NCBI RefSeq assembly: GCF_004331465.1
Contig: NZ_SJKB01000007.1
Span: 248,001-312,000, forward strand
Direction: 5' to 3'
Source: Kribbella pittospori
GTDB taxonomy: Bacteria > Actinomycetota > Actinomycetes > Propionibacteriales > Kribbellaceae
Length of the DNA stretch: 64,000 bases
The position numbers and the translations under genes were made by a program. Below are positions 56,608 to 64,000 of this stretch, piece by piece (the first letter of the stretch is position 1; every line of letters starts with the position of its first letter). The notes under the pieces were generated by a model. The model was not told the origin of the DNA. It saw only the letters and a list, made by a program, of their open reading frames with translations, and searched no databases.

Positions 56608-57249
56608 CTACAGCCGGACGACCCCGTTGGGGGTTTGGAAGACGGCGGCTACCAGGCCGGGTTGGCCGTTGGGGCCCACCCAGGCGACGTCGAGGTCGTC
56701 GAGGAGGTGGTCGGCGGGGTGGCCGATCCAGTCGGTGACGCGGTGGGGGTCGCCCGCGATCTCGAGCGCGGTCAGCCGAATGCCCTTGCCGCCGACGGAC
56801 GGGTGCTCGGTGAGGTCGTCCCAGTGGACGAAGAACGGCAGTTGCGGGTCGGCGATCAGGCCCTTCACGCCGATCTGCCGCCAAGTCAGGTTCACCCCGT
56901 CAGGCCGGTGCCGGTTGCCAGGTGCGGCCTCGCGGCCGAGGCGCTTCTCCATCCGCTCCATGTCGCGAACCGCAACCACCCAGCCGAGCCAGCCGCCGCC
57001 CAGCTCCTTGCGGGCGCGCACCGCCTGGCCGAACGGCGCCTTGTCCGACGCCGGGTGATCGAGTACGTCGACGACCTCGATGTACCGATCGTTTTCCAAC
57101 GGCAGGATGTGGTTGACCGTGCCGAAGCGCGGGTGCACACCACCGTCCACGAACTCCGCCCCCAGTAGCGCGGACAACCGCTCGAGCGTGGCCTTGCAGC
57201 CGTCAGGGCCGCACGCGTACGACAGATGATCCAGACGCATGCCAGTCAT
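56608..57249 (-). CDS. VOC-superfamily / glyoxalase-like protein
   Basis: A 213-residue protein with the beta-alpha-beta-beta-beta fold pattern of glyoxalase-type proteins: MRLDHLSYACGPDGCKATLERLSALLGAEF and later VNHILPLENDRYIEVVDVLDHP. A second half-module (GVNLTWRQIG, LPFFVHWDDL, IRLTALEIAG) lies after residue 110. Metal-binding His and Glu positions are plausible but I cannot fix them. ATG 57249 (MTGMRLDHL) is chosen; ATG 57240 starts three codons later. Divergent from the epimerase gene. Function unknown. Confidence 0.75.
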   Translation of the reverse strand: MTGMRLDHLSYACGPDGCKATLERLSALLGAEFVDGGVHPRFGTVNHILPLENDRYIEVVDVLDHPASDKAPFGQAVRARKELGGGWLGWVVAVRDMERMEKRLGREAAPGNRHRPDGVNLTWRQIGVKGLIADPQLPFFVHWDDLTEHPSVGGKGIRLTALEIAGDPHRVTDWIGHPADHLLDDLDVAWVGPNGQPGLVAAVFQTPNGVVRL

Positions 57250-57316
57250 TGTGTCCCCACCCACCGACACTCGTGGCCCCCGGGGTGTGTCGGGGCCACG
57301 TTCTAAGCTCTCCACC

Positions 57317-58267
57317 ATGCGTACGGTCGTCATCGGAGGAACTGGCCACATCGGCACCTACCTGGTCCCGGAGCTCGTGCGGCTCGGGCATCAGGTGACC
57401 GTGCTCAGTCGCGGCGAACGGTCGCCGTACCAGAGTGATGGCGCCTGGAAACAGGTCGAGCTGGTCCAGGTCGATCGCGCCGCGGAAGATGCCGCAGGCA
57501 CCTTCGGTGAGCGGGTGGCCGGGCTCGAGCCGGACATCGTGATCGACCTGATCTGCTTCACCGAGGACAGTGCGAAGCAGCTCGTCGAGGCAGTGCACGG
57601 GAAGATCCAGCACCTGCTGCACTGCGGCACGATCTGGGTGCACGGGCCGAGCATGACCGTGCCAACCAGGGAGGACACGCCGCGCCGGCCGTTCGGTGAC
57701 TACGGCATCCAGAAGGCGGCGATCGAGCGCTACCTGCTCGACCAGTCCCGCCGCAACGGTCTGCCGACCACGGTCATCCACCCCGGCCACATCTGCGGCC
57801 CCGGCTGGACTCCGATCACCCCGGCCGCCACCTTCAACCTCGAGGTGTACGAGAAGCTCGCCCACGGCGACGACCTGCTGCTGCCGAACCTCGGCCTGGA
57901 GACGATCAACCCGGTGCACGCCAACGACGTGGCCGGCATCTTCCTGGCCGCGATCGCCAGCCGTTCGACCGCGATCGGCGAGAGCTTCCACGTGGTCGCG
58001 AGCGATGCGGTGACGCTGCGCGGCTACGCGCACGCGGTCGCCGACTGGTTCGGCCAGGAGGCCCGGCTCGGCTTCCTGCCGATCGGCGAACTGCGCGAGC
58101 AGCTGTCGGAGCGGGACGCGGGAGCCATGTGGGACCACGTCGCGCACAGCCCGAACTGCTCGATGGACAAAGCCGCCAGACTGCTCGGTTTCCGACCGCG
58201 CTACTCCGCGATCGAGGCTGCCCTGTCAGGCATCGAGTGGCTCGTCGACAACGGCAAGGTCACTTAG
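57317..58267 (+). CDS. NAD-dependent epimerase/reductase (extended SDR-like)
   Basis: A 316-residue protein with the Rossmann motif VVIGGTGHIGTYLVPELVRLGHQV and TVLSRG. The extended-SDR substrate region follows: GTIWVHGP, EDTPRRPFGDYGIQKAAIERYLL (Tyr/Lys catalytic pair), TTVIHPGHICGPGWTPITP. Family: NAD-dependent epimerase/dehydratase; the substrate is unknown. ATG 57317 lies seven bases after TAAGCT (57304-57309) with no Shine-Dalgarno, so it may be leaderless. Its stop overlaps the convergent cysteine-rich gene by eight bases. Confidence 0.85.
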   Translation: MRTVVIGGTGHIGTYLVPELVRLGHQVTVLSRGERSPYQSDGAWKQVELVQVDRAAEDAAGTFGERVAGLEPDIVIDLICFTEDSAKQLVEAVHGKIQHLLHCGTIWVHGPSMTVPTREDTPRRPFGDYGIQKAAIERYLLDQSRRNGLPTTVIHPGHICGPGWTPITPAATFNLEVYEKLAHGDDLLLPNLGLETINPVHANDVAGIFLAAIASRSTAIGESFHVVASDAVTLRGYAHAVADWFGQEARLGFLPIGELREQLSERDAGAMWDHVAHSPNCSMDKAARLLGFRPRYSAIEAALSGIEWLVDNGKVT

Positions 58268-59000
58268 ACGCTGGGTGAGGCAGCAACGGCCGGGCCGCCT
58301 CCAGGTGCTGCCGGCACAGATCCGCGAGTACGTCGTACGCCTTGTGACCCATCAGAGTCTGGAGCTCGACCCGGCTGGACTCGAAGACCGCCTCGACGGC
58401 GATGTGCGCCTCGGTGTTGCCGGTGCAGTACCAGTCCAGGTCGTGTCCGCCCGGTCCCCAGCCACGCCGGTCGTACTCGCCGATGCCGACCTCGGTGTAC
58501 GTCGTACCGTCCGGGCGCTCCACCTCGCGGAAGGTCCGGCGGATCGGCAACTGCCAGCAGACGTCCGGTTTGGTCTCGACGAAGTGCACGCCCTTCTTCA
58601 GCGCCAGGCTGTGCAGCGCGCAACCGCCGCCACCGGCGAAGCCCGGCCGGTTCAGGAAGATGCAGGCACCCTCCCAGACGCGGGTCTTGCGGTCGCCGTC
58701 GTCGTCGGTCTCGACCCAGCCGTTCTTCCGGCCCTCCTTGCGGAACTGCCAGTCGTCCTTGGTCAGCTCCTTGACGTACTGCTTGACCCGCTTCTCGTCG
58801 TCATCGTCGGAGAAGTGTGCGCCGAGGGTGCAGCAGCCGTCGTTCGGCCGGCCCTTGTAGATGCCGCGGCAGCCACCCCCGAAGATGCAGGTCCAGTTGG
58901 AGGTCAGCCAGGTCAGATCGCAACGGAACACCTGGTCAGGATCGTCGGGGTCGATGAACTCGACCCAGGCACGGGGGAAATCGAGAGAAACCTCAGGCAC
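58260..59000 (-). CDS. cysteine-rich metal-chelating-like protein (YkgJ/DUF3109-like)
   Basis: A 246-residue soluble protein with nine or ten cysteines in the order FRCDL, WTCIFGGGCRGI, DGCCTLGAHF, GACIFLN, GGGCALHSLALKKG, DVCWQLPIRR and WYCTGN. The G-CC and C-x-x-H / KPxxCxxxPI-like blocks resemble zinc- or iron-chelating YkgJ/DUF3109 proteins, but I would not insist on the family. GTG 59000 is six bases after TACGCT (59007-59012, this strand), so the mRNA may be leaderless. It is convergent with the epimerase and divergent from Ppx/GppA. Confidence 0.6.
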   Translation of the reverse strand: MPEVSLDFPRAWVEFIDPDDPDQVFRCDLTWLTSNWTCIFGGGCRGIYKGRPNDGCCTLGAHFSDDDDEKRVKQYVKELTKDDWQFRKEGRKNGWVETDDDGDRKTRVWEGACIFLNRPGFAGGGGCALHSLALKKGVHFVETKPDVCWQLPIRRTFREVERPDGTTYTEVGIGEYDRRGWGPGGHDLDWYCTGNTEAHIAVEAVFESSRVELQTLMGHKAYDVLADLCRQHLEAARPLLPHPASK

Positions 59001-59084
59001 CTGGAAAGCGTACGCGCCTTCGCCCGCAGACGGTGAATGCCGACTCCGGCGCGCTGTCCTCCGGTGGAACGGTAGCGTGAGGGT

Positions 59085-60017
59085 ATGCGGCTCGGCGTAC
59101 TCGACGTGGGATCCAACACCGTCCACCTCCTCGTGGTGGATGCGCATCGCGGTGCCGCGCCGTACCCGGCGTACTCGCACAAGACCGAACTGCGGCTGGC
59201 CGAGCACCTGGACAAGGACGGCAAGATCGCCCAGTCCGGGGCGGACGGGTTGGTGTCGTTCGTGAAGGAAGCTACCGAACTGGCCGAGGACAAGGGCTGT
59301 GAGTCGGTGCTGGCGTTCGCCACCTCCGCCCTGCGGGAGGCGCCGAACGGGGACAAGGTGCTGGACCGGGTCAGCGCCGAGACCGAGATCGACCTGCAGG
59401 TACTGAGCGGTGAGGACGAGGCCCGGCTGACGTTCCTGGCGGTCCGCCGGTGGTTCGGCTGGTCGTCCGGGCGGCTTGCGGTGTTCGACATCGGCGGGGG
59501 ATCGCTGGAGATCGCGGCCGGTTCGGACGAGGAGCCGACGGTGGCGGTCTCCGCACCGCTCGGTGCCGGCCGGCTGACCCGGGAGGGCCTGTCCCAGGAC
59601 CCGCCGGCCAAGGACGAGGTGAAGGCCCTGCGCAAGCGGATCCGGATGGAGATGGCCGCGGTGGCCGGGCCGGTACTGCGCGCAGGCGAGCCGCAACGGT
59701 CGGTCGCCACCAGCAAGACGTTCCGGTCGCTGGCCAGGATCTGCGGTGCGGCGCCGTCCGACGACGGACCGTACGTGCCGCGCTCGCTGGACCGCGAGGA
59801 CCTGGCCGAGTGGATGCCGAAGCTGACCAAGATGAGCGCCGACGAGCGGGCCGAACTGCCCGGGGTGTCGGCGGGGCGCTCCACTCAATTGCTCGCCGGT
59901 GCGCTGGTCGCGGACGCGGTGATGGATCTGTTCGACCTCCCCTCCCTCGAAGTGTGCCCGTGGGCGCTGCGGGAAGGCGTCATCCTGTCCCGGCTCGACC
60001 AGTTGCAACCGCGGTGA
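59085..60017 (+). CDS. Ppx/GppA-family exopolyphosphatase or pppGpp phosphatase
   Basis: A 310-residue ASKHA phosphatase. Both phosphate-binding loops are clear: LGVLDVGSNTVHLLVVD at the N-terminus and LAVFDIGGGSLEIAAGS in the middle; the catalytic Glu region is SALREAPNG. It is the short, actinobacterial form without a C-terminal HD domain. It should hydrolyse polyphosphate and/or pppGpp. TAGCGT lies six bases before the ATG. It overlaps the downstream isomerase (GTGA), which starts an overlapping four-gene unit. Confidence 0.92.
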   Translation: MRLGVLDVGSNTVHLLVVDAHRGAAPYPAYSHKTELRLAEHLDKDGKIAQSGADGLVSFVKEATELAEDKGCESVLAFATSALREAPNGDKVLDRVSAETEIDLQVLSGEDEARLTFLAVRRWFGWSSGRLAVFDIGGGSLEIAAGSDEEPTVAVSAPLGAGRLTREGLSQDPPAKDEVKALRKRIRMEMAAVAGPVLRAGEPQRSVATSKTFRSLARICGAAPSDDGPYVPRSLDREDLAEWMPKLTKMSADERAELPGVSAGRSTQLLAGALVADAVMDLFDLPSLEVCPWALREGVILSRLDQLQPR

Positions 60018-60874
60018 ACCAGATGAACCCGAGTACGACGGCCAAGATCGGCCTGTCCACAGCCTCCGTCTACCCCGAATCGACCGCCAGCGGGTTCGAG
60101 CTGGCCGCCCGGCTCGGGTACGACGGCGTCGAGGTGATGGTCGGCATCGACCCACTGAGCACCCAGATCGACGCGATCAAGCGGCTGGTCGACTACCACC
60201 AGCTGCCGGTGCTCGCGATCCACGCGCCGTGCCTGCTGATCACGCAGCGGGTCTGGGGGACCGACCCGTGGGGCAAGCTCGAGCGCAGTGCGGAGGCGGC
60301 GAAGGATCTCGGCGCCGATGTGGTCGTGGTCCACCCGCCGTTCCGCTGGCAGCGCGACTACGCGCGCGGGTTCGTCGAGGGGATCGCCCGGCTCGAAGCC
60401 GAGACGGGCGTCATCTTCGCGGTCGAGAACATGTACCCGTGGCGCGCGCCCGGCAGGGGCCTGCAGGCGTATGCGCCGAGCTGGGACCCGACCGAGCAGG
60501 ACTATGCGCACACCACCCTGGACCTGTCGCACTCGTCGACCGCCGAGCAGGACTGCGTTGAGCTGGCCGCGACGATGGGCCGGAGCCTCACCCACATCCA
60601 CCTGACCGACGGCACCGGCTCTGCGAAGGACGAGCACATGGTGCCCGGCCGTGGGACTCAGCGGGCCGCCGATCTGCTGGCCGGCCTGGCGAACCAGGAC
60701 TTCCGCGGCCACATCATCATCGAGATCAACACCCGCCGCGCGACCAGCCGGTCCGAGCGCGAGGTCGACCTGGTCGAGTCGCTCGAGTTCACCCGCAAGC
60801 ACTTCGTCCGGACGTCGCGCCGCTCATCGTTCGCGGTCACTCCCCAGGGCGAGATCTCGGAGCTCACGTCGTGA
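60014..60874 (+). CDS. sugar phosphate isomerase/epimerase family (AP endonuclease-2 fold)
   Basis: About 286 residues with the xylose-isomerase-like TIM-barrel: KIGLSTASVYPESTASGFELAARLGYDGVEVMV, LPVLAIHAPCLLITQ, VVVHPPFRWQRDYARGFVEGIARLEAETGVIFAVENMYPW, and TLDLSHSS, HIHLTDGTGSAKDEHMVPGRGTQ. The metal-binding His, Glu, Asp residues of the family are all recognisable. GTG 60014 overlaps the ppx stop; an ATG at 60023 is equally possible. It lies between Ppx and a TetR regulator. Substrate unknown. Confidence 0.88.
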   Translation: MNQMNPSTTAKIGLSTASVYPESTASGFELAARLGYDGVEVMVGIDPLSTQIDAIKRLVDYHQLPVLAIHAPCLLITQRVWGTDPWGKLERSAEAAKDLGADVVVVHPPFRWQRDYARGFVEGIARLEAETGVIFAVENMYPWRAPGRGLQAYAPSWDPTEQDYAHTTLDLSHSSTAEQDCVELAATMGRSLTHIHLTDGTGSAKDEHMVPGRGTQRAADLLAGLANQDFRGHIIIEINTRRATSRSEREVDLVESLEFTRKHFVRTSRRSSFAVTPQGEISELTS

Positions 60875-61509
60875 ACACCCGCGGCGGATCCGGCGGTACG
60901 GCGGAATCTGGCGCGGCCCATACGACGACCGCCGGGCGGGCGGGGCGTCGTCCCGGCGGCCCGGACACCCGCGGCGAGATCCTCCGCGCGGCCCGGGAAT
61001 CCTTTGCAGACAAGGGTTTCACGGCCACTTCGATCCGCGCGATCGCCCGGGAGGCCGCGGTGGACGCGGCCCTGGTGCACCACTACTTCGACAGCAAGGA
61101 CGAGCTGTTCATCGAGGCGATGGCGATCCCGGTCGACCCACGGCAGATCGCCGCGCGCATCATCGACGGTCCGCGCGATGAACTCGGCCGGCGGATCGCG
61201 ACCGCGTTCCTCGGCGTCTGGGAGTCGGCTGAAGGTCAGCAGCGGATGAAGGCGATCTTTCGCAGCGTGGTCAGCAGCGACGAGGTGGCCCGGATCATGC
61301 GCGAGGGCATCACCCAGATGATCATCCAGCCGGTCTCCAAGGTGCTCGACGTACCTGACGCACACCTTCGCGTCACGCTGGTCGCGACCCAGCTCATCGG
61401 GCTTGCGATGGCCCGCTACCTCGTCGAGCTCGAACCGGTCGCGTCCGTCGACCTGGCCACCCTGATCGACCGGCTCGGGCCGGTCCTGCAACTTCATCTG
61501 ACCGGTTGA
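60871..61509 (+). CDS. TetR family transcriptional regulator
   Basis: A 212-residue TetR: an unusually long, Gly/Thr-rich N-terminus (~30 residues) precedes the HTH TRGEILRAARESFADKGFTATSIRAIAREAAVDAALVHHYFDSKDELFIEAMAIP. The ligand domain follows (RRIATAFLGVWES, VVSSDEVARIMREGITQMI). It overlaps the isomerase stop (GTGA) and its stop overlaps the HD gene start (TGATG), so it is embedded in the operon. The ligand may be a product of the Ppx or isomerase step; this is inference. Confidence 0.9.
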   Translation: MNTRGGSGGTAESGAAHTTTAGRAGRRPGGPDTRGEILRAARESFADKGFTATSIRAIAREAAVDAALVHHYFDSKDELFIEAMAIPVDPRQIAARIIDGPRDELGRRIATAFLGVWESAEGQQRMKAIFRSVVSSDEVARIMREGITQMIIQPVSKVLDVPDAHLRVTLVATQLIGLAMARYLVELEPVASVDLATLIDRLGPVLQLHLTG

Positions 61510-62096
61510 TGCAGCTCCCGACCGACCGCGAGATCGAGACTCTGCATCGCGATCACGCGCCCACCCGCGACGCCTTCGAGTCCGTGTACGAACACTGCCG
61601 GATCGTCTGTGAGCTCGCCTCGCAGTACTTGCCGTCGCTGGACGTCGACGCTGATCTGGTCCGCGCCGGCGCGCTTCTGCATGACATCGGCGTCTACCGG
61701 CTCTACACGGCTGGGGTGCTCGACACAGTTGACTATGTGCGGCACGGCGTACTCGGGCATGAACTGCTTGCTGGTCTTGGGTTCTCCGAGACGATCAGCC
61801 GGTTCTGTTCCCGACATTCCGGAGTCGGTATCACGCGGGACGACGTACTGCGGCAAGGTTTGCCGATCCCGGCGGCCGACTATGTGGCGGAGTCGCGCGA
61901 GGAGGAGTTGGTCATGTACGCCGACAAGTTCCACAGCAAGCGGACTCCGCCGGTGTTCGTGAGCGGTGCGTCGTACGAGATCGCCGTACGTCGGTGGGGT
62001 GAGGAGAAGGCGGTCGCGTTCGCCTCGCTGAGGCACCGGTACGGCGATCCGGAACTGGAGTCCCTCAGCGCTGCCACCGGCTACGCGGTGATCTGA
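61509..62096 (+). CDS. HD-domain phosphohydrolase-like protein
   Basis: A 195-residue HD protein. The metal-binding signature runs H...HD...H: YEHCRIVCELA, GALLHDIGVYRLY, RHGVLGHELLAGLGF, FCSRHSGVGI and a later Asp in ADYVAESREEELVMYADKFHS. Members cleave nucleotides or cyclic dinucleotides. Start TGATG overlap with TetR at 61509. With Ppx/GppA it gives two phosphohydrolases in one operon, so nucleotide or (p)ppGpp/polyphosphate turnover is a fair guess. Confidence 0.87.
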   Translation: MQLPTDREIETLHRDHAPTRDAFESVYEHCRIVCELASQYLPSLDVDADLVRAGALLHDIGVYRLYTAGVLDTVDYVRHGVLGHELLAGLGFSETISRFCSRHSGVGITRDDVLRQGLPIPAADYVAESREEELVMYADKFHSKRTPPVFVSGASYEIAVRRWGEEKAVAFASLRHRYGDPELESLSAATGYAVI

Positions 62097-62205
62097 CGTA
62101 CATCAGGACAGGAGGTGTGGCTCTTGTCGGCGCCTGGTCACGCTGGGAAGCCTCCCGGCGAGTCCGGCTTCGGGGAATACCTCCTGTTCTTGGGTACGCA
62201 AGCTG

Positions 62206-62248
62206 TTGCCAAGTGTGTGGTCTCGGGCTAAATTCATCACATGATGAA
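62206..62248 (+). promoter_or_regulatory. leaderless promoter and palindrome of the ABC exporter
   Basis: TTGCCA (62206-62211), 17 bases, TAAATT (62229-62234), then six bases to ATG 62241. The palindrome TTCATC-ACAT-GATGAA (62233-62248) covers the -10 end and the start codon. This looks like a TetR/ArsR-type operator. Confidence 0.7.
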
Positions 62249-62963
62249 AAACGCGGTGAGTTGCCGGGACGTCGTGGTGGTGCGCGGCGACCGGGAGGTC
62301 CTGCACGGGGTCGGGTTCGACCTGCGGACCGGGACGGTGACCGGGCTGCTCGGTCCCTCCGGCTGCGGCAAGACGACGCTGATCCGCGCGATCGTCGGTC
62401 TCCAGGCCAAGGTCACCGGCGACGTCTCCGTCCTCGGACTGCCCGCCGGTGCGCCCAAGCTGCGCGGCCGGATCGGGTACGTCACCCAGGAGCCCAGTGT
62501 GTATGGGGATCTGAGCGTGACAGAGAACCTGCGCTTCTTCGCCGCGGTGCTGGGGGTGCCGGCCGACGACGTGGGCCGGGTGATCGACGCGGTCGATCTG
62601 CGGTCGCATGCCGACGTACGCGTGGATCGTCTGTCCGGTGGGCAGCGGTCGCGGGCGTCGCTTGCTGCCGCGCTCCTCGGCGACCCGGAACTTCTCGTCC
62701 TCGACGAACCGACCGTCGGCCTGGATCCCGTTCTCCGGCGGGATCTCTGGGACCTCTTCCATCGGCTGGCCGACGCTGGCGCGACCCTTCTCGTCTCGAG
62801 TCACGTGATGGACGAGGCTTCGCGCTGCGATCGCCTGCTGTTGATGCGCGACGGCGAGCTGCTCGCCGACGACACCCCGCAGGCCCTGCTCGAATCGGTC
62901 GGGACCGACGATATCGAGCAGGCGTTCCTCACCCTGATCGAACAGAAGGCAGGTGCGCGATGA
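62241..62963 (+). CDS. ABC-2-type exporter ATP-binding subunit
   Basis: A 240-residue ABC ATPase: Walker A GPSGCGKTT, Q-loop YVTQEPSVYGDLSVTENL, signature DRLSGGQRSRASLAAAL, Walker B LLVLDEPTVGLDPV, H-loop SSHVMDE. It belongs to the ABC-2 (DrrA-like) exporter group. ATG 62241 is used; the promoter predicts the transcript starts there, and the next ATG (62244) is one codon later. It overlaps the permease by four bases (ATGA). Confidence 0.92.
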   Translation: MMKNAVSCRDVVVVRGDREVLHGVGFDLRTGTVTGLLGPSGCGKTTLIRAIVGLQAKVTGDVSVLGLPAGAPKLRGRIGYVTQEPSVYGDLSVTENLRFFAAVLGVPADDVGRVIDAVDLRSHADVRVDRLSGGQRSRASLAAALLGDPELLVLDEPTVGLDPVLRRDLWDLFHRLADAGATLLVSSHVMDEASRCDRLLLMRDGELLADDTPQALLESVGTDDIEQAFLTLIEQKAGAR

Positions 62964-63697
62964 CGCCCCGGGTCACCTTCGCCGTCGCCGCTCGGGTCCT
63001 CGCCCAGTTGCGCCGCGACCACCGCACCGTCGCGATGCTGATCGTGCTCCCCACGTTGCTGGTCAGCCTGATGTGGTGGATGTTCCACGACTCACCCGGC
63101 ACCTTCGACCGGTTCGGTGGGCCGCTGCTGGCCGTGTTCCCGGCGATCATCATGTTCATCGTGACCTCGGTGGCGACGCTGCGGGAGCGCTCCACCGGCA
63201 CGCTGTCGCGGCTGTTCACGATGCCGATGGCGAAGGTGGATTTCCTGCTGGGCTACGCGTTGGCGTTCGCCCTGATCGCTGTCGTCCAGGCTCTCGTGGT
63301 CGTGTCGATCGCGCTGTATGCCCTCGATCTGACCATCGAGGGAGCCGCCTGGCAGCTCGGTGTGGTCGCTGTACTTGACGGCGTTCTTGGTACGGCGCTT
63401 GGTCTCTTCGCGAGCGCGTTCGCGGCGACCGAATTCCAGGCGGTCCAGATGATGCCGGCCGTGATGATCCCGCAGATCCTGCTCTGCGGACTCCTCCTCC
63501 CGCGCGACCAGCTGCCAACCGTGCTCCACGCCGTCAGCGACCTACTGCCCCTCTCGTACGCCGTCGACGCCGTCACCGGAGTTGCCCAAGGCAACGGCTT
63601 CGGCGCGGGCGCAGGCAGCGACGCCCTGGTAGTCACCGCCTTCATCCTCGCCGCCCTAGCCCTAGGCGCCGCCACCCTAAAACGCCGCACAGCCTGA
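62960..63697 (+). CDS. ABC-2-type exporter permease subunit
   Basis: A 245-residue six-helix ABC-2 permease: TVAMLIVLPTLLVSLMWWMF, AVFPAIIMFIVTSVATLRERSTGTLSRLFTMP (family motif), and QMMPAVMIPQILLCGLLLPRDQLPTVLHAVSDLLPLSYAVDA near the end. It forms the membrane channel with the ATPase next door, overlapping by ATGA. Substrate unknown; an antibiotic or lipid is common in the family. The last codons avoid G and use CTA, AAA and ACA. Confidence 0.9.
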   Translation: MTPRVTFAVAARVLAQLRRDHRTVAMLIVLPTLLVSLMWWMFHDSPGTFDRFGGPLLAVFPAIIMFIVTSVATLRERSTGTLSRLFTMPMAKVDFLLGYALAFALIAVVQALVVVSIALYALDLTIEGAAWQLGVVAVLDGVLGTALGLFASAFAATEFQAVQMMPAVMIPQILLCGLLLPRDQLPTVLHAVSDLLPLSYAVDAVTGVAQGNGFGAGAGSDALVVTAFILAALALGAATLKRRTA

Positions 63698-63772
63698 GGT
63701 TTCCCACCCCTCCGCAGTTGAAAGTCCTACAGAGGTATAGACCGATAACTCGTCCGCTTGGTTGATAACAAC

Positions 63773-64000
63773 TCAGGACGACTGCGCAGGCACCGTCCGC
63801 ACCTCACTCACGTACCTGCCCCGGAAGACGATCTGCGTGTGGTGCCCGGCCGGAGTGTTGAAGTACACCCAGTGGTCGTCGTTCCCGTGTCGCCCGATCA
63901 CCCGCACGCTCGAGTAGCCGCGGAGGTACTGCTTCGCCGACATCCGCGCATCCGGCTTCCCCAGCAACCGCTTGACCTGCCGCTTACTCATCCCGTTCGT
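63773..64000 (-). CDS. BamE/SmpA-like small protein, 5' end outside window
   Basis: The visible part reads on from the right edge (Thr-Asn-Gly-Met-Ser-Lys-Arg-Gln-Val) and ends at 63773. An ATG at 63991 exists, but the frame stays open beyond the edge and G-M-S-x-x-Q-V-x-x-L-L-G-K-P-D is the BamE/SmpA core motif, which normally follows a signal peptide, so the true start is probably outside. It then has WVYFNTPAGHHTQIVFRGRYVSEVRT. Gram-positive members are lipoprotein-like with unknown role. Moderate confidence as only ~75 residues are seen. Confidence 0.6.
   Translation of the reverse strand, partial: TNGMSKRQVKRLLGKPDARMSAKQYLRGYSSVRVIGRHGNDDHWVYFNTPAGHHTQIVFRGRYVSEVRTVPAQSS

Noticed and set aside
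1..64000. Search for CRISPR arrays, tRNA or rRNA genes, transposases, integrases and phage genes
   Set aside because: Nothing with repeat-spacer regularity, conserved RNA sequence or recombinase motifs was seen by eye; a tRNAscan or Rfam run would be decisive.

Overview
The window is GC-rich chromosomal DNA from a filament-forming or polar-growing actinobacterium. It carries Lsr2, ClpC, a Scy/FilP-like coiled-coil pair, a radA-disA-mutY neighbourhood, actinobacterial folate-cluster tail genes, many GTG starts and many start codons that sit directly behind a TANNNT -10 box. Gene content and order look Kribbella/Nocardioides-like (Propionibacteriales). That placement is inference from recognised families; no database was searched. 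I see no rRNA, tRNA, CRISPR array, prophage or insertion sequence.

Layout. 1-2077: tail of a folate-type cluster (DUF3180, a DUF6779-like membrane protein), a small hypothetical and an inositol-phosphatase. 2079-6537: a stand-alone NuoD paralogue, two bacterial PH-domain membrane proteins (YdbS/YdbT type), a MidA/NDUFAF7-family methyltransferase and a 2H phosphoesterase. 6614-11730: cofactor block DUF2520-panC-nadB-nadC-coaX, with a hairpin covering the nadB ribosome binding site and a CoaX that lacks its first phosphate motif. 11816-20539: DUF6220-multicopper oxidase pair, an AhpD-like protein, a large SARP-type ATPase regulator divergent from a hemerythrin, a lipoprotein and a DedA protein. 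20586-28883: SPFH/NfeD pair, ArsR-like regulator divergent from an MFS exporter, lysS, lsr2 and clpC. 28997-36702: MFS exporter, a two-gene membrane/beta-propeller unit and the Scy/FilP-like pair. 36760-44274: mutY, anchored hypothetical, DHA2 exporter with PadR regulator, disA, a solo KAS III and radA. 44309-49209: an overlapping four-gene ABC cassette with a degenerate ATPase, a Tat-type lipoprotein, a fused double permease and a membrane TPR-like protein. 49313-52829: methyltransferase-exporter pair and an intracellular GH20. 52960-58267: WS/DGAT acyltransferase, ArsR-SRPBCC pair, uridine-kinase-like gene, a 350-base non-coding stretch with a periodic hairpin series, a VOC protein and an epimerase. 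58260-63991: cysteine-rich protein, Ppx/GppA-isomerase-TetR-HD operon, an ABC-2 exporter and the end of a BamE/SmpA-like gene.

The best leads are: the lone NuoD beside a MidA-family methyltransferase, with the arginine known to be methylated in mitochondria conserved; the ABC cassette with an ATPase that has no Walker A; the Scy/FilP pair; the sequestered nadB start; the SARP-like 11-bp repeats between the regulator and hemerythrin; and a genome-style pattern of leaderless transcripts with palindromes over start codons.
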